Part shown: one piece after another, positions 33,756 to 41,536 of the stretch
Layout of the letters: each line of letters begins with the position of its first letter
How positions within the stretch are numbered: position 1 is the stretch's first letter
Source of the DNA: Akkermansia sp.
Lineage (GTDB): Bacteria; Verrucomicrobiota; Verrucomicrobiia; Verrucomicrobiales; Akkermansiaceae
Direction of reading: 5' to 3'
DNA: 46,765 nucleotides
NCBI GenBank assembly: GCA_024405435.1
Contig: JAKSOU010000018.1
Span: 1 to 46,765 of the forward strand
Notes under the pieces: model-generated
What the model saw: the letters and a program-made list of their open reading frames with translations, nothing else
Database searches by the model: none
Told to the model about the DNA's origin: nothing
Program-made: the position numbers and the translations under genes

Positions 33756-34217
33756 CTACACGTCCTTTCTCAGCGTGAACATCCGCCCGTTGAGACCGGA
33801 CAGGGTGATGTCCGGATACCTGACTCCCCCGCCCTGCTCCGGGAACTTCCTCTCGCCCTGGGAGACCTCCAGGACGGTGCCATCCTCCCCGGCAAGGGAG
33901 AAATACACGTTCCTGGTTCCCGTCGCGGGCGCCCCGTCCACCCGCATGACCATGGCCAGACAGCACGAGGACGCGCCTTCCAGCGCGTTCCCCGTGCCGC
34001 TCCAGCCGTAGTGCCCGCCAAGGAAGCCCCCGTCCGCCCTGCCCAGGAGCTCCGCCTTGACCGCGGCGCCCTCCGCCTCCGGCTGGGACATGGGGACGCA
34101 CGGCGCCCCCTCCTCCGACCTGGATGCGCCGGGTAGCCCCGTCGCGTCCATCTTGTGCCACAGCACGGGCTTCCGCGCCATGTCCGCAGGTGTCCATAGC
34201 CGGGAGACGCGGGGCAT
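33756..34217 (-). CDS. Fibre-associated LamG-like fragment
   Basis: A 153-residue protein. The opening RLWTPADMARKPVLWHKMDATG resembles the start of LamG/concanavalin-like fibre domains (x-P-A-D-x-x-P-x-L-W-x-D-A). The body has a beta-sandwich pattern with VYFSLAGEDGTVLEV. The ATG shares one base with the stop of the SSB candidate (TAATG). With 31988-32515 it looks like one such domain divided among genes. Confidence 0.5.
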   Translation of the reverse strand: MPRVSRLWTPADMARKPVLWHKMDATGLPGASRSEEGAPCVPMSQPEAEGAAVKAELLGRADGGFLGGHYGWSGTGNALEGASSCCLAMVMRVDGAPATGTRNVYFSLAGEDGTVLEVSQGERKFPEQGGGVRYPDITLSGLNGRMFTLRKDV

Positions 34218-34897
34218 TACATGTCCGCCTTTCTAAGCGCGTCGATGACGGAGGCGTACTCCGCAGGGGGCACGTCGGTCACGCCCTTCCAGCCGCGGGG
34301 GCCGAAGACGGCCATCATGGCCCTGTAGCTGACGCTCTTCATCACGGCCTTCAGGTCCTCGATGCCGTTCCCGGCGAAGATGTCCTGGGGAGGCATGACC
34401 TGCTCCGCCACGGGGGCGGGCGCCTGCTGGGAGGCGTCGTCGCTTCCGGAGGGATCCAGCTCGTGGAGCTTCAGGGAGGGAATCCTGGCCTGCACGTCGG
34501 ATGAGGCGGGGCCGAAGGGGATGATGGTGTAGGTGGTCTCCATCCCGGCGCCGGTGCGCCCGATCTGGAACTGGCTGCCCCTGAACGAATCGCCGAGCCG
34601 CTTCCGCAGAATCAGCACCTGCTTGAAGGTCTTGGGCCCGCACTCGAAGATCTGGACGGAGCCCGTCCCGATGTTCAGGACGTTGATGCGCACCCGCGTC
34701 TTGGGCTGGGCGCCCTTCGCCGCCAGGGCCTCCGTGTAGATGCACGACCTGCCCTCGATGAAGCACGTCTGCACCGCGCAGGGCTCCCCGAGGAACACGA
34801 CGTCCGCGCTCTCGCCGTCCTTCAGGCGCAGGAAGTTCCCGCCGACTCCGCCACCGATTCCGCTATCCTCGACCGCTTCCCATCCGATGATTCCCAT
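34217..34897 (-). CDS. Single-stranded DNA-binding protein candidate
   Basis: A 226-residue protein, MGIIGWEAVEDSGIGGGVGG, then NFLRLKDGESADVVFLGEP, the opening typical of phage gp32-like ssDNA-binding proteins, then strands (KTRVRINVLNIGTGSVQIFE) and FQIGRTGAGMETTYTIIP. The Pro/Gln-rich region near 165 could be a flexible linker. It follows the primase-helicase gene and has its own predicted promoter, fitting a need for many copies. Confidence 0.6.
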   Translation of the reverse strand: MGIIGWEAVEDSGIGGGVGGNFLRLKDGESADVVFLGEPCAVQTCFIEGRSCIYTEALAAKGAQPKTRVRINVLNIGTGSVQIFECGPKTFKQVLILRKRLGDSFRGSQFQIGRTGAGMETTYTIIPFGPASSDVQARIPSLKLHELDPSGSDDASQQAPAPVAEQVMPPQDIFAGNGIEDLKAVMKSVSYRAMMAVFGPRGWKGVTDVPPAEYASVIDALRKADM

Positions 34898-34962
34898 TGT
34901 CTTCTGCCTTTCGTGTCTGTCGTATGAACAAGTTCTCCGGGCGTCCGCCGCGGAGCCCGGAC

Positions 34963-34991
34963 ACGCTACGTCACACATGACGCACCGTCAA
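34963..34991 (-). promoter_or_regulatory. Promoter with palindrome in spacer, before SSB candidate
   Basis: Minus strand TTGACG at 34991-34986, 17-bp spacer, TAGCGT at 34968-34963. The spacer contains CGTCA-TGTG-TGACG, an inverted repeat that would be an operator. The 55-base leader also holds a stem CCGGGC/GCCCGG. Confidence 0.6.
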
Positions 34992-37543
34992 GCACCGTTG
35001 TCCGGAACGCCCTGGACGGACCACAGGATGCGCCCCCCGTGGGCCGTCACCGTGGCATGCTCCAGCTTCCTTCCCCGGACATAGCGCCCGCGTATCTCCC
35101 GGAACCAACGGGACACGCGTCGCGCGTCGCAGTGCATGCCCGTCTGGTCCATCTTCCCCGACATGCGCAGCGCCCCGACCAGGTCCTGCATCCGCGCCGG
35201 GATGCTGTCCTCGCCATAGACGGATAGCACCTCGTTCACCTTGGAGCACAGCCCATACGCCGTGAAGGGGCCGTCCATGGCCTCCTCGATTCCCGTCAGC
35301 AGCAGGTCGTGGATGGACCTGTCCTCCGCCGCGTCCGCGCCGATGGCGGGGCCTCCGAACGGGTCGGGCATCCCCGCCCACATCAGGACGTCACGCACGA
35401 TTCCCCAGGGCTTGAAGCTTCCGAACTCGCACTTCTTCGCCGCGGGCATTCCCGCCTGTATCCATCCCTGCACGATGCACGCCGCCGACGTGTAGAGCTC
35501 CCTGCGGTGCGCCTTGGCATACCCCGTCAGGTCCGGGTGCGAGAATCCGCCCCTGGACTCCGGCGAGTCCGTCTGCGGCGCAAGGTGGCACAGGATGACG
35601 CGCCGGAAGAGGTCGCCGCCCAGGCTCACGTTGTTCCCCGTCAGGTAGAACACCGTTCCCACGGGCACCGTCGCGGAGCGGCTCTGCCCCAGGATGCGCC
35701 CCGTGTAGGAGCCACCGCCCGTCAGGACGCTCTCCAGGACCTGGGACCGGAAGTCCCCGGACACGTTGTCCATCAGGTGCGTCGCCCTGCCAGCCAGGAG
35801 AATCGAAAGCATCTCCTTCTGCTGCTCCCCGGCGTCGCTCCCCAGCTGGCTCACGGGCTGCTCCTCCCCGTTCACGATGATGGAGATTACCTGCGCCAGA
35901 AGCGTCTTGCCGCTTCCGGGCGTCGTCGCCGTGAACACGAACATGGGCGTGTTCCCGTGGTACAGCATCCGGCACAGCGGCGTCAGAAGCCCGGCAAGCC
36001 ATGCGCTCCTGTCCCGCTCCGACTCGAAGGGGAAGTCGCGCACCAGATCCAGAAGCCTCCCAAGATGCGCCTTCGCCTCGTCCGCCGACGTGGCGGAGGG
36101 CATGGAAGGCCACCCCGGCCCGGCGTTCAGGTACAGACGCGTTCCCTCGTCGTATCCCTCGCGGCTCAGGAACGTCCCGTCCGGAAGCACCAGCGGCGAC
36201 TTCGCGATGCCGTCTATCTGCCGGATGTGCCCGAACACGGTCCTGCCCAGGACGCGGGAGCAGAAGGCGTCCGTCGGGTCCCACGGCTTCGGCCCGTCCT
36301 TCGTCATCAGCATCCAGTCCGCGCCCTCGCCCAGCATCACCGCCACATCGGGCTGGCGGACCTGGACCATCTCCCCGTCGATGACGCGGACGCATACGCC
36401 GCCCCGGCGATAGACGCCCGCCGAGTCCAGGAGCTCCTCCGCGAAGGATATGGCGGCGACCTCCTCGCCCGCCTGCTTCAGGAAGCTGGGGCGGACCGCA
36501 TGGCGCTCCTCCGACGGGGCGGACCGGTACTCCTTCCGCCACTCGGACACGCCCTCCATCATCTCCGCATGGCTCATGCCCGTCCCGTCCTCGCCGGGAC
36601 GGCGGCCCATGACCAGCTCGAAGACGGATATTCCGCGCTCGAAGGCGTCCAGATCCGCTGCGTCTCCGACATGGACCACGCCCGACTCGTGCCCCGCGCC
36701 GTCCGGATGGTGGCTGGAGAAGCAGCACCACAGGCCGTCCGAGCCGGGGAGACGGCCGAAGCACGCGCTCCCGCTTTCCGGATGGAACGGACACCTGCCG
36801 CTTCCGGGGCTTCCCCAATCGCGGGCATGCGCCATGTTGTAGGCCTTCAGGGCCGCCATGAAGCCGTCGTCGCCGGACTGAGGAGACTGGCGGACGGGGA
36901 CCGGACGGAACGCGGGAGCCCTTATGGGCTCAGGGGCCGCGAACAGCCCCAGCTTCTCCGCCTGGTATTCGACGTCGTTCACGTTCACCCGCTCGTCGCG
37001 GATGTCCACGCCGCCCTCCCTGCCGACGATTTCGCCGGAAGGCGGGAACAGAAGGCGCCCGAAGTCCTTATAGACCTTCTCGTCGTTCGCCAGGGAGTCC
37101 GAAACGCCCGCCCTGTCAAGCCATGACGACACCATGGAGACGCCCCCGCGGCACGCCGCCGCATAGGCGTCCCTGTCCCGGCATGGCTCCTCCAGCAGAA
37201 GACATATCCGCATGCCCCTGGGGGTGAAATGCCAGGCCGTGGCGAAGTCCGGAGGGCATGCCTCCACCGCGTCGCGGACACGCGCCGACACCGGGCTGTG
37301 GCGCCCGCCCGGCTCGTGGTCGATGTCGTACACGACGACCGACGATTCCTGCCACCCGGCGCCCTTGCGGATGTTCCCGCCGAAGACGTGCGGGCTCCAC
37401 CAGGGCGACCACTCCGCGCCCCTTCGGGGGATGCCTTCCAGTGCTTCCTTCAGCCCGTCCGGCCCGTCAACCGCGACGCGCCTGCACACAGTCTTCCCGC
37501 GCGTACCGATTGCATCCACGAACACCGAAACGCTCCGGTTCAC
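34988..37543 (-). CDS. Primase-polymerase / helicase fusion
   Basis: An 851-residue replication protein. N-terminal prim-pol-like domain with VVVYDIDHEPGG (D73, D75), a basic RGMRICLLLEEP strand and KDFGRLLFPPSG. A zinc-finger-like cluster CPFH..C..CC at 251-274. Then an SF3/D5-like ATPase with Walker A TTPGSGKTLL (541-549) and MDNVSG near 591. It would prime and unwind DNA at the origin. It starts with GTG at 37543 after GGAGGAGG, overlapping the RusA stop as GTGA. Confidence 0.8.
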   Translation of the reverse strand: MNRSVSVFVDAIGTRGKTVCRRVAVDGPDGLKEALEGIPRRGAEWSPWWSPHVFGGNIRKGAGWQESSVVVYDIDHEPGGRHSPVSARVRDAVEACPPDFATAWHFTPRGMRICLLLEEPCRDRDAYAAACRGGVSMVSSWLDRAGVSDSLANDEKVYKDFGRLLFPPSGEIVGREGGVDIRDERVNVNDVEYQAEKLGLFAAPEPIRAPAFRPVPVRQSPQSGDDGFMAALKAYNMAHARDWGSPGSGRCPFHPESGSACFGRLPGSDGLWCCFSSHHPDGAGHESGVVHVGDAADLDAFERGISVFELVMGRRPGEDGTGMSHAEMMEGVSEWRKEYRSAPSEERHAVRPSFLKQAGEEVAAISFAEELLDSAGVYRRGGVCVRVIDGEMVQVRQPDVAVMLGEGADWMLMTKDGPKPWDPTDAFCSRVLGRTVFGHIRQIDGIAKSPLVLPDGTFLSREGYDEGTRLYLNAGPGWPSMPSATSADEAKAHLGRLLDLVRDFPFESERDRSAWLAGLLTPLCRMLYHGNTPMFVFTATTPGSGKTLLAQVISIIVNGEEQPVSQLGSDAGEQQKEMLSILLAGRATHLMDNVSGDFRSQVLESVLTGGGSYTGRILGQSRSATVPVGTVFYLTGNNVSLGGDLFRRVILCHLAPQTDSPESRGGFSHPDLTGYAKAHRRELYTSAACIVQGWIQAGMPAAKKCEFGSFKPWGIVRDVLMWAGMPDPFGGPAIGADAAEDRSIHDLLLTGIEEAMDGPFTAYGLCSKVNEVLSVYGEDSIPARMQDLVGALRMSGKMDQTGMHCDARRVSRWFREIRGRYVRGRKLEHATVTAHGGRILWSVQGVPDNGA

Positions 37544-37947
37544 GCCGCCTCCTCCGCCATTGCCCATAGCTCTTCTTCCTCCCATCCGTCGCCCAGCGTC
37601 TCCACCACGACGACCGCCTTCCCCTGACCTCGCCTGACGACCTTCCCGACGGTGGACGACACCACCTGCGAGTCGTCCTCGAAGGCTATGCCGTTCAGCC
37701 CGTCCATCACCGACTTCAGAAGGTTGTCCACGTCCCGCCGTATCCGGTCCGGCAGGACGAACAGCACCCTGACGCGCACCTTCCCCTGAAGGGGCGCCCC
37801 GAAGACGCCGGACGCCATGCGCCGGACGCGCCGCTCGTACTTCCGCGTCGCCTCCGGCATGTAGGCATGACCGCCCGAAGAGACCCGGGGACGCCCGCAC
37901 GGAACGGGCTTCCCGGGAACCACCAGCGTCCAGCGTCCCATGTTCAT
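37540..37947 (-). CDS. rusA: RusA-type Holliday junction resolvase
   Basis: A 135-residue nuclease. GKPVPCGRPRV at 12-22 and the family core RRDVDNLLKSVMDGLNG then FEDDSQV, with D72, D74, D82, D91 and D92 available as metal ligands. It cuts four-way junctions arising in replication and recombination before packaging. ATG overlaps the nuclease stop (ATGA), GGAGGACGC upstream. Confidence 0.92.
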   Translation of the reverse strand: MNMGRWTLVVPGKPVPCGRPRVSSGGHAYMPEATRKYERRVRRMASGVFGAPLQGKVRVRVLFVLPDRIRRDVDNLLKSVMDGLNGIAFEDDSQVVSSTVGKVVRRGQGKAVVVVETLGDGWEEEELWAMAEEAA

Positions 37948-39161
37948 GCGTCCTCCACCACCGAGACCGACAGGCTCGTGGATGTGGTCGCCCTGGAATC
38001 CAGCTCCGCCTCTATCTCCATCGCCTTCATGCGCCCCAGATCGGGCACCAGCTTCTTCGAGATGTAGCCGTTCAGGTCCGTGTTCTTCACGCTCAGGACC
38101 TTTCCGAGAAGGTCCACGACGGGAACGCCGTTCGCAGACAGGATGTCGAACACGTCCTGCGCCCCGTGCTTCACCGTCGTCCGCCTTATGAGGACCGCCT
38201 TCCGCCCGCCGCCGTGGATGCTTTCGCCTTCGGGGCAGCACTTCACGGCCTCCTTCAGGTAGGAGTCCGCGGCCTCCTTGCGCTTCTTCCCGTAGCGCTC
38301 CACCGCCGCCATGACCTCCCGCTCCTCCAGGATGGCCGCCACCGCGTCGGGCTGGGTGCCGTCGCCGTATGTCTTCAGCGGCGTCGAGTCCCCGCGGCAG
38401 AGGTCCTGGAACTCCCGGCACACGGAGCACGAGTCGCACCACGCGCACAGGCCGTTCACCCGCGCCGGATACTCCCCGCCCTCCGTGCCGTCGCACAGGG
38501 TCCTGAAGTACTCCATGTGGCGCTCCAGCGTCGCCGCGTCGCGCTCCGGCGCCATCTGGACATAGCCCATCCTCAGCATCCAGTACCGCAGATGGACCAC
38601 CTCCGCGTCCGGGAACATCTTCCTCACGGCCCAGTCGTAGAGGCTCAGCTGCATGGAAGTCTCCAGCTCCTCCGTCTCGTAGGGCTGTCTGTTGGTCTTA
38701 TAGTCCGTCACGACGTACTCGCCCGGACCGATGCGGTCCAGCCGGTCGATGAACCCGACGACGGTGTGCCGCCCCAGCTCCAGCCTGAAGGGAAGCTCCA
38801 CGCCAACCACCTGCCCCGGCGCCACGGAGCCGTGCGCCGCCGCGAACCGCTCCATGACGCCCATTCCCGTCATGAAGAGGTCCTGGTCCGTCAGCCCCTC
38901 GTCGGCAAACGCCTTCGCGAACCCGTCCTTCAGCCGCGCGGCGTCGGGGCTCCCGCCCTCGCCGGTCAGCACGAAGCGCCCGAACTCCTCCTCAAGCGCC
39001 CGGTGGCACGCCGTCCCGAAGCGCGTGGCGTCCGTGTCCGTCTTCCCGCCGTCGCCGTCGATGTACTTCAGCCTGAACCGCTTCGGGCACTGCCTGTACA
39101 TGTCCACCCGGCTATAGCTCACATGGTCGTTCCTGAAACCTTCCTTCACGTCTTCCGCCAT
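37944..39161 (-). CDS. PD-(D/E)XK nuclease (RecB/Cas4-like)
   Basis: A 405-residue protein with the family motifs SYSRVDMYRQCPKRF, GFIDRLDR (D139), VVTDYKTNR (D153, K155) and QLSLYDWAV (Q171, Y175). An early Cys with a later cluster GLCAWCDSCSVCREF suggests an iron-sulfur cluster as in Cas4/AddB-like nucleases. Probably a 5'-3' exonuclease for recombination. The ATG at 39161 has GGAGG eight bases upstream; 39182, with a TGATG overlap, is possible. The last 140 residues have no recognised domain. Confidence 0.85.
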   Translation of the reverse strand: MAEDVKEGFRNDHVSYSRVDMYRQCPKRFRLKYIDGDGGKTDTDATRFGTACHRALEEEFGRFVLTGEGGSPDAARLKDGFAKAFADEGLTDQDLFMTGMGVMERFAAAHGSVAPGQVVGVELPFRLELGRHTVVGFIDRLDRIGPGEYVVTDYKTNRQPYETEELETSMQLSLYDWAVRKMFPDAEVVHLRYWMLRMGYVQMAPERDAATLERHMEYFRTLCDGTEGGEYPARVNGLCAWCDSCSVCREFQDLCRGDSTPLKTYGDGTQPDAVAAILEEREVMAAVERYGKKRKEAADSYLKEAVKCCPEGESIHGGGRKAVLIRRTTVKHGAQDVFDILSANGVPVVDLLGKVLSVKNTDLNGYISKKLVPDLGRMKAMEIEAELDSRATTSTSLSVSVVEDA

Positions 39162-39181
39162 TTCCCGTTCCTCCGTATCCA

Positions 39182-39754
39182 TCAGAAAAGCCTCATGTTC
39201 ACGTCCGGCGCCTTCGCCATCGGCTTCCGCGCCGGAGCCTTCCTCTTCCTGGTGGCCGACGCCCTGGACTCCCGCGCCGCCACCTCCCCTATCTCCCGCT
39301 CAGCCTCCGTCCCCGACGGCGGCAAGCCACCGGGGACACATGAATCCCGTCGGCACCCGGCAGGCCCCGTCGTCCCGGCAGAAGACGCACACGCCGTCCC
39401 CGCCGTCGATGAGGTCAGGGCATCCGGCATCCACGGCTCCCACGCCTCCACCGCGTCGAAGAACACCACCTCCCCGCTCCGGTGCAGGTCCCACTCCCCG
39501 CACATCTCCCGCGGGGACAGCGGCCTGTGGGCCCATGGTCGGCACGTTCCGCATTCAGGGCACCTCGTCCATCCCGCCGGAGGGCAGGGCGGGGAGCCCG
39601 ACGGATTCAGCCCCTGGCTCTCCAGACACCTCATCCACGAAGACGATGGGGCGCGGCACCCCTTCCGCCAGGCCGCATCCTCCAGGGACTGATAGCAGAG
39701 GCATGCACGGATCCATGCGTCCCGCCTCCATCCTGCGTCGCTCGGCGACGGCAT
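39182..39754 (-). CDS. Cys-containing protein, start uncertain
   Basis: An open frame of up to 190 residues. The most natural parts are CPECGTCRPWAHRPLSPREM with CGEWDLHRSGEVVFFD following, a zinc-ribbon pattern, and a basic end (SATRKRKAPARKPMAKAP). It stops directly before the nuclease. It overlaps the previous gene by 200 bases if started at 39754; an ATG at 39634 is an alternative. A second frame, 39300-39551, encodes another Cys cluster (CVFCRDDGACRVPTGFMC), so either two genes overlap or a frameshift joins them. Confidence 0.45.
   Translation of the reverse strand: MPSPSDAGWRRDAWIRACLCYQSLEDAAWRKGCRAPSSSWMRCLESQGLNPSGSPPCPPAGWTRCPECGTCRPWAHRPLSPREMCGEWDLHRSGEVVFFDAVEAWEPWMPDALTSSTAGTACASSAGTTGPAGCRRDSCVPGGLPPSGTEAEREIGEVAARESRASATRKRKAPARKPMAKAPDVNMRLF
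39300..39551 (-). CDS. Possible overlapping small Cys protein
   Basis: An 83-residue frame beginning at an ATG that follows the previous gene's stop at once (TGAATG). Only the last 45 residues look like a protein: a Cys followed by CVFCRDDGACRVPTGFMC. It shares its DNA with the 39182 frame. Low certainty. Confidence 0.3.
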   Translation of the reverse strand, partial: RNVPTMGPQAAVPAGDVRGVGPAPERGGGVLRRGGGVGAVDAGCPDLIDGGDGVCVFCRDDGACRVPTGFMCPRWLAAVGDGG

Positions 39755-40196
39755 CCTGGTATCCCTTCCTGTAGAGCTCCTCCGGGGAGGCGTTCACGCC
39801 CGTGTCTATCCGGGCGCCCCGCCGGAGCCTGAAGTAGTGCGCCGCGCACAGACCGCGGCAGTATGCGGGCCGGTCGCAGGGAGGCCAGCACGGGGCCAGG
39901 CACTTCTGCTGCGCCTTGCGCCGCCTGGACTCCAGCCGCTCCTCGTCCGTCAGCTCCGGACGCCCGCGGCTCCGGACCGGCCTGTTCAGCTGGTCCAGGT
40001 TACCGTCCAGCAGGGCAAGGTAGTGCCTCCGGCACAGACCGCGCAGGTGGACCTTCCTCTGGCACGGGGGCCAGCAGGGGGCCATGCATGTCCCCTCCCC
40101 GGCCCTGTCCCGCGCCCGCATCCGGTCAAGGTTCCCCAGCGGGTCGTTGCCTCCCACCTTCCCGGTCGTTCCGGGCTTCCTGGGAGGCGTCTTCAT
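39555..40196 (-). CDS. Two-repeat Cys/His protein, unknown
   Basis: A 213-residue protein with two copies of C-x-A-P-C-W-P-P-C, a short variable stretch, R-G-L-C, two residues, H-Y at about 41-66 and 97-122. Each gives four or five Cys/His, so two zinc sites. N-terminus MKTPPRKPGTTGKVGG is basic. A further segment EELYRKGYQDAVAERRRMEA is helical. ATG overlaps the previous stop (ATGA). Likely nucleic-acid binding; no family known to me. Confidence 0.6.
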   Translation of the reverse strand: MKTPPRKPGTTGKVGGNDPLGNLDRMRARDRAGEGTCMAPCWPPCQRKVHLRGLCRRHYLALLDGNLDQLNRPVRSRGRPELTDEERLESRRRKAQQKCLAPCWPPCDRPAYCRGLCAAHYFRLRRGARIDTGVNASPEELYRKGYQDAVAERRRMEAGRMDPCMPLLSVPGGCGLAEGVPRPIVFVDEVSGEPGAESVGLPALPSGGMDEVP

Positions 40197-40534
40197 TTCC
40201 CGCCCCGGCAGGCCGCGTCGAGCGCCGAACGGATGCACGCCATGCCCGGCACGTCGCCGTCGGGGAAGGACCGGACCACGAATCCGCTGAACGCCACCGA
40301 CAGCGCGGGGACGGCATCCGCCTCCATCGCGTCCAGAACGGCGTCGCCCACGTCCTCGGCGTAGGCCCGTCTCAGGGAGACGCACCCGGTCCCGCAGACC
40401 TCCGCGGCGAACTCCTCCAGCGCATGGCACCGGGGACAGTGCCTTCCCATCAGGAGCATGACCTCGATTCCGCTTCCCTCGAGCCCGAACGCCTCCGCCA
40501 CCACGGGCGGAACTTCCCTTCCCTCTGCCAGCAT
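40193..40534 (-). CDS. Glutaredoxin/thioredoxin-like protein
   Basis: A 113-residue protein. After a short helix it reads IEVMLLMGRHCPRCHALEEF, a beta strand followed by a CxxC at the start of a helix, then a VPALSVAFSGFVVRSF strand pair, where the cis-Pro (VPAL) of the thioredoxin fold falls as expected. Probably reduces ribonucleotide reductase or another phage/host protein. First gene of the early operon; GGAGG eight bases upstream of the ATG at 40534. Confidence 0.7.
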   Translation of the reverse strand: MLAEGREVPPVVAEAFGLEGSGIEVMLLMGRHCPRCHALEEFAAEVCGTGCVSLRRAYAEDVGDAVLDAMEADAVPALSVAFSGFVVRSFPDGDVPGMACIRSALDAACRGGK

Positions 40535-40569
40535 GTCTTTTTCCTCCGGTCCGGAAATCCGGACTTCCC

Positions 40570-40590
40570 GGTGATGCACAGTGCATCACC
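40570..40590. promoter_or_regulatory. Perfect palindromic operator
   Basis: GGTGATGCAC, one A, GTGCATCACC: a perfect 10-bp inverted repeat with a single centre base, just after the predicted start of the early transcript. A likely repressor site. Confidence 0.75.
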
Positions 40591-40597
40591 TGCGGCA

Positions 40598-40626
40598 TGT
40601 CTAGGACGGCATGGGGGAAACGTCAA
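40598..40626 (-). promoter_or_regulatory. Early promoter
   Basis: Minus strand TTGACG at 40626-40621, 17-bp spacer, TAGACA at 40603-40598. Predicted start near 40591, immediately before the palindrome. Confidence 0.7.
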
Positions 40627-40714
40627 TCCCCGGATGCAAAAAATTAAAAGAAAAAAAATAGAACGCCCCGCGCCCCTCTGGGAAACGGAAGTTCCCGGCG
40701 GCGCTCCATAGGAA

Positions 40715-40729
40715 GGAACGTCACGTTCC
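40715..40729. promoter_or_regulatory. Second palindrome before the HTH gene
   Basis: GGAACGT-C-ACGTTCC, a perfect 7-bp inverted repeat with one centre base, 37 bases before the plus-strand HTH gene. Likely operator for autoregulation; I find no good -35/-10 pair for this gene. Confidence 0.6.
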
Positions 40730-40765
40730 GGGCACTTCGTCACACACCATCAAGGAGAAGAAGAC

Positions 40766-41335
40766 ATGACAGGACACGACCTGACCGACGCGGAGATCCA
40801 GAGGGCCATCAGGGACAACCTGGAGCTGGCCATGACGCTGCGCCGCCTGAAGCGGCGGCACCTGGAGCTGGCCACCGGGCTGTCGGCCAGCGCCATCTGC
40901 AAGAAGATGGCCGGACGCCTCCGCTTCACCCCCGCCGACCTGACCCTCATCGAGGAGAACATGGGCATCCCCCAGGAGGAGCTTCTGGAGGGGACCGGGC
41001 TGACCAGCGCCATCCCCAGGCGCCCTACCGGCGCATCCAGGGTGTCCCCCGGCAGGACCGACGTCGCCCTGGATGGAGGCTCCCCCGCCGCGCCCCAGCC
41101 CGTCGCCTCCGCCGCCACGCCGGAGCCCGAAGCCATGCCTCTAGAAGCCTTTTTGGAGGAGTACGGCGGGGTGCTGAACGGAGACGCCCGCGCCGCCCTG
41201 GGGGCCCTACGAAGAAACTCCCCGCGCTCCCCCATCGACTGGCTGGACATCGCCATGCTCACGGTCCGCGCCCTGGAAGGCATCCGCGCCGGAAACGTCA
41301 ACTCCGGCCCCAGAGAGGACGGGGCCACCAGGTGA
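40766..41335 (+). CDS. HTH (XRE-like) regulator, repressor candidate
   Basis: A 189-residue protein. Residues about 18-75 form a Cro/C1-type helix-turn-helix (LKRRHLELATGLSASAICKK then LTLIEENMGIPQEELLEG). A Pro/Ala linker follows and a helical end (DARAALGALRRN..DWLDIAMLTVRAL) may dimerise. No LexA-type protease motif, so it would not be cut by RecA. AAGGAGAAG precedes the ATG. It diverges from the early operon across two palindromes, as a lysogeny repressor would. Confidence 0.75.
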   Translation: MTGHDLTDAEIQRAIRDNLELAMTLRRLKRRHLELATGLSASAICKKMAGRLRFTPADLTLIEENMGIPQEELLEGTGLTSAIPRRPTGASRVSPGRTDVALDGGSPAAPQPVASAATPEPEAMPLEAFLEEYGGVLNGDARAALGALRRNSPRSPIDWLDIAMLTVRALEGIRAGNVNSGPREDGATR

Positions 41336-41493
41336 CGGGTCCCGGGGAGGGGGCCCCGCACCCCGCATCTCCGCGCCCCGCCAGGGGCGCCACCGTCCGT
41401 CATTCCGTGAGTCACCCTGAGTCACCCTAAGTCACCCGAAAACACTGAACAGATACCTGAACTTGGTGACTCAGGATTCGGAATCGCTAATGC

Positions 41494-41515
41494 AATTGTC
41501 ATGGAATTGTCATGG
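41494..41515. repeat. 11-bp perfect tandem repeat
   Basis: AATTGTCATGG twice in a row. A related pair (GATTGTCATGG, AACCGTCATGG) lies at 41945-41966. Confidence 0.85.
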
Positions 41516-41527
41516 AAGCCTCCAACC

Positions 41528-41536
41528 TGTGGAAAA
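41528..41536 (-). other. DnaA-box-like site
   Basis: Minus strand TTTTCCACA fits the TTWTNCACA consensus exactly. A second site, TTGTCCACA at 41802-41810 (minus), has one mismatch. Both fall within the iteron region. Confidence 0.5.

Noticed and set aside
37544..37900. Longer start for the primase-helicase
   Set aside because: The extra 119 residues lie over RusA in another frame; GTG at 37543 has a strong RBS and a GTGA overlap.
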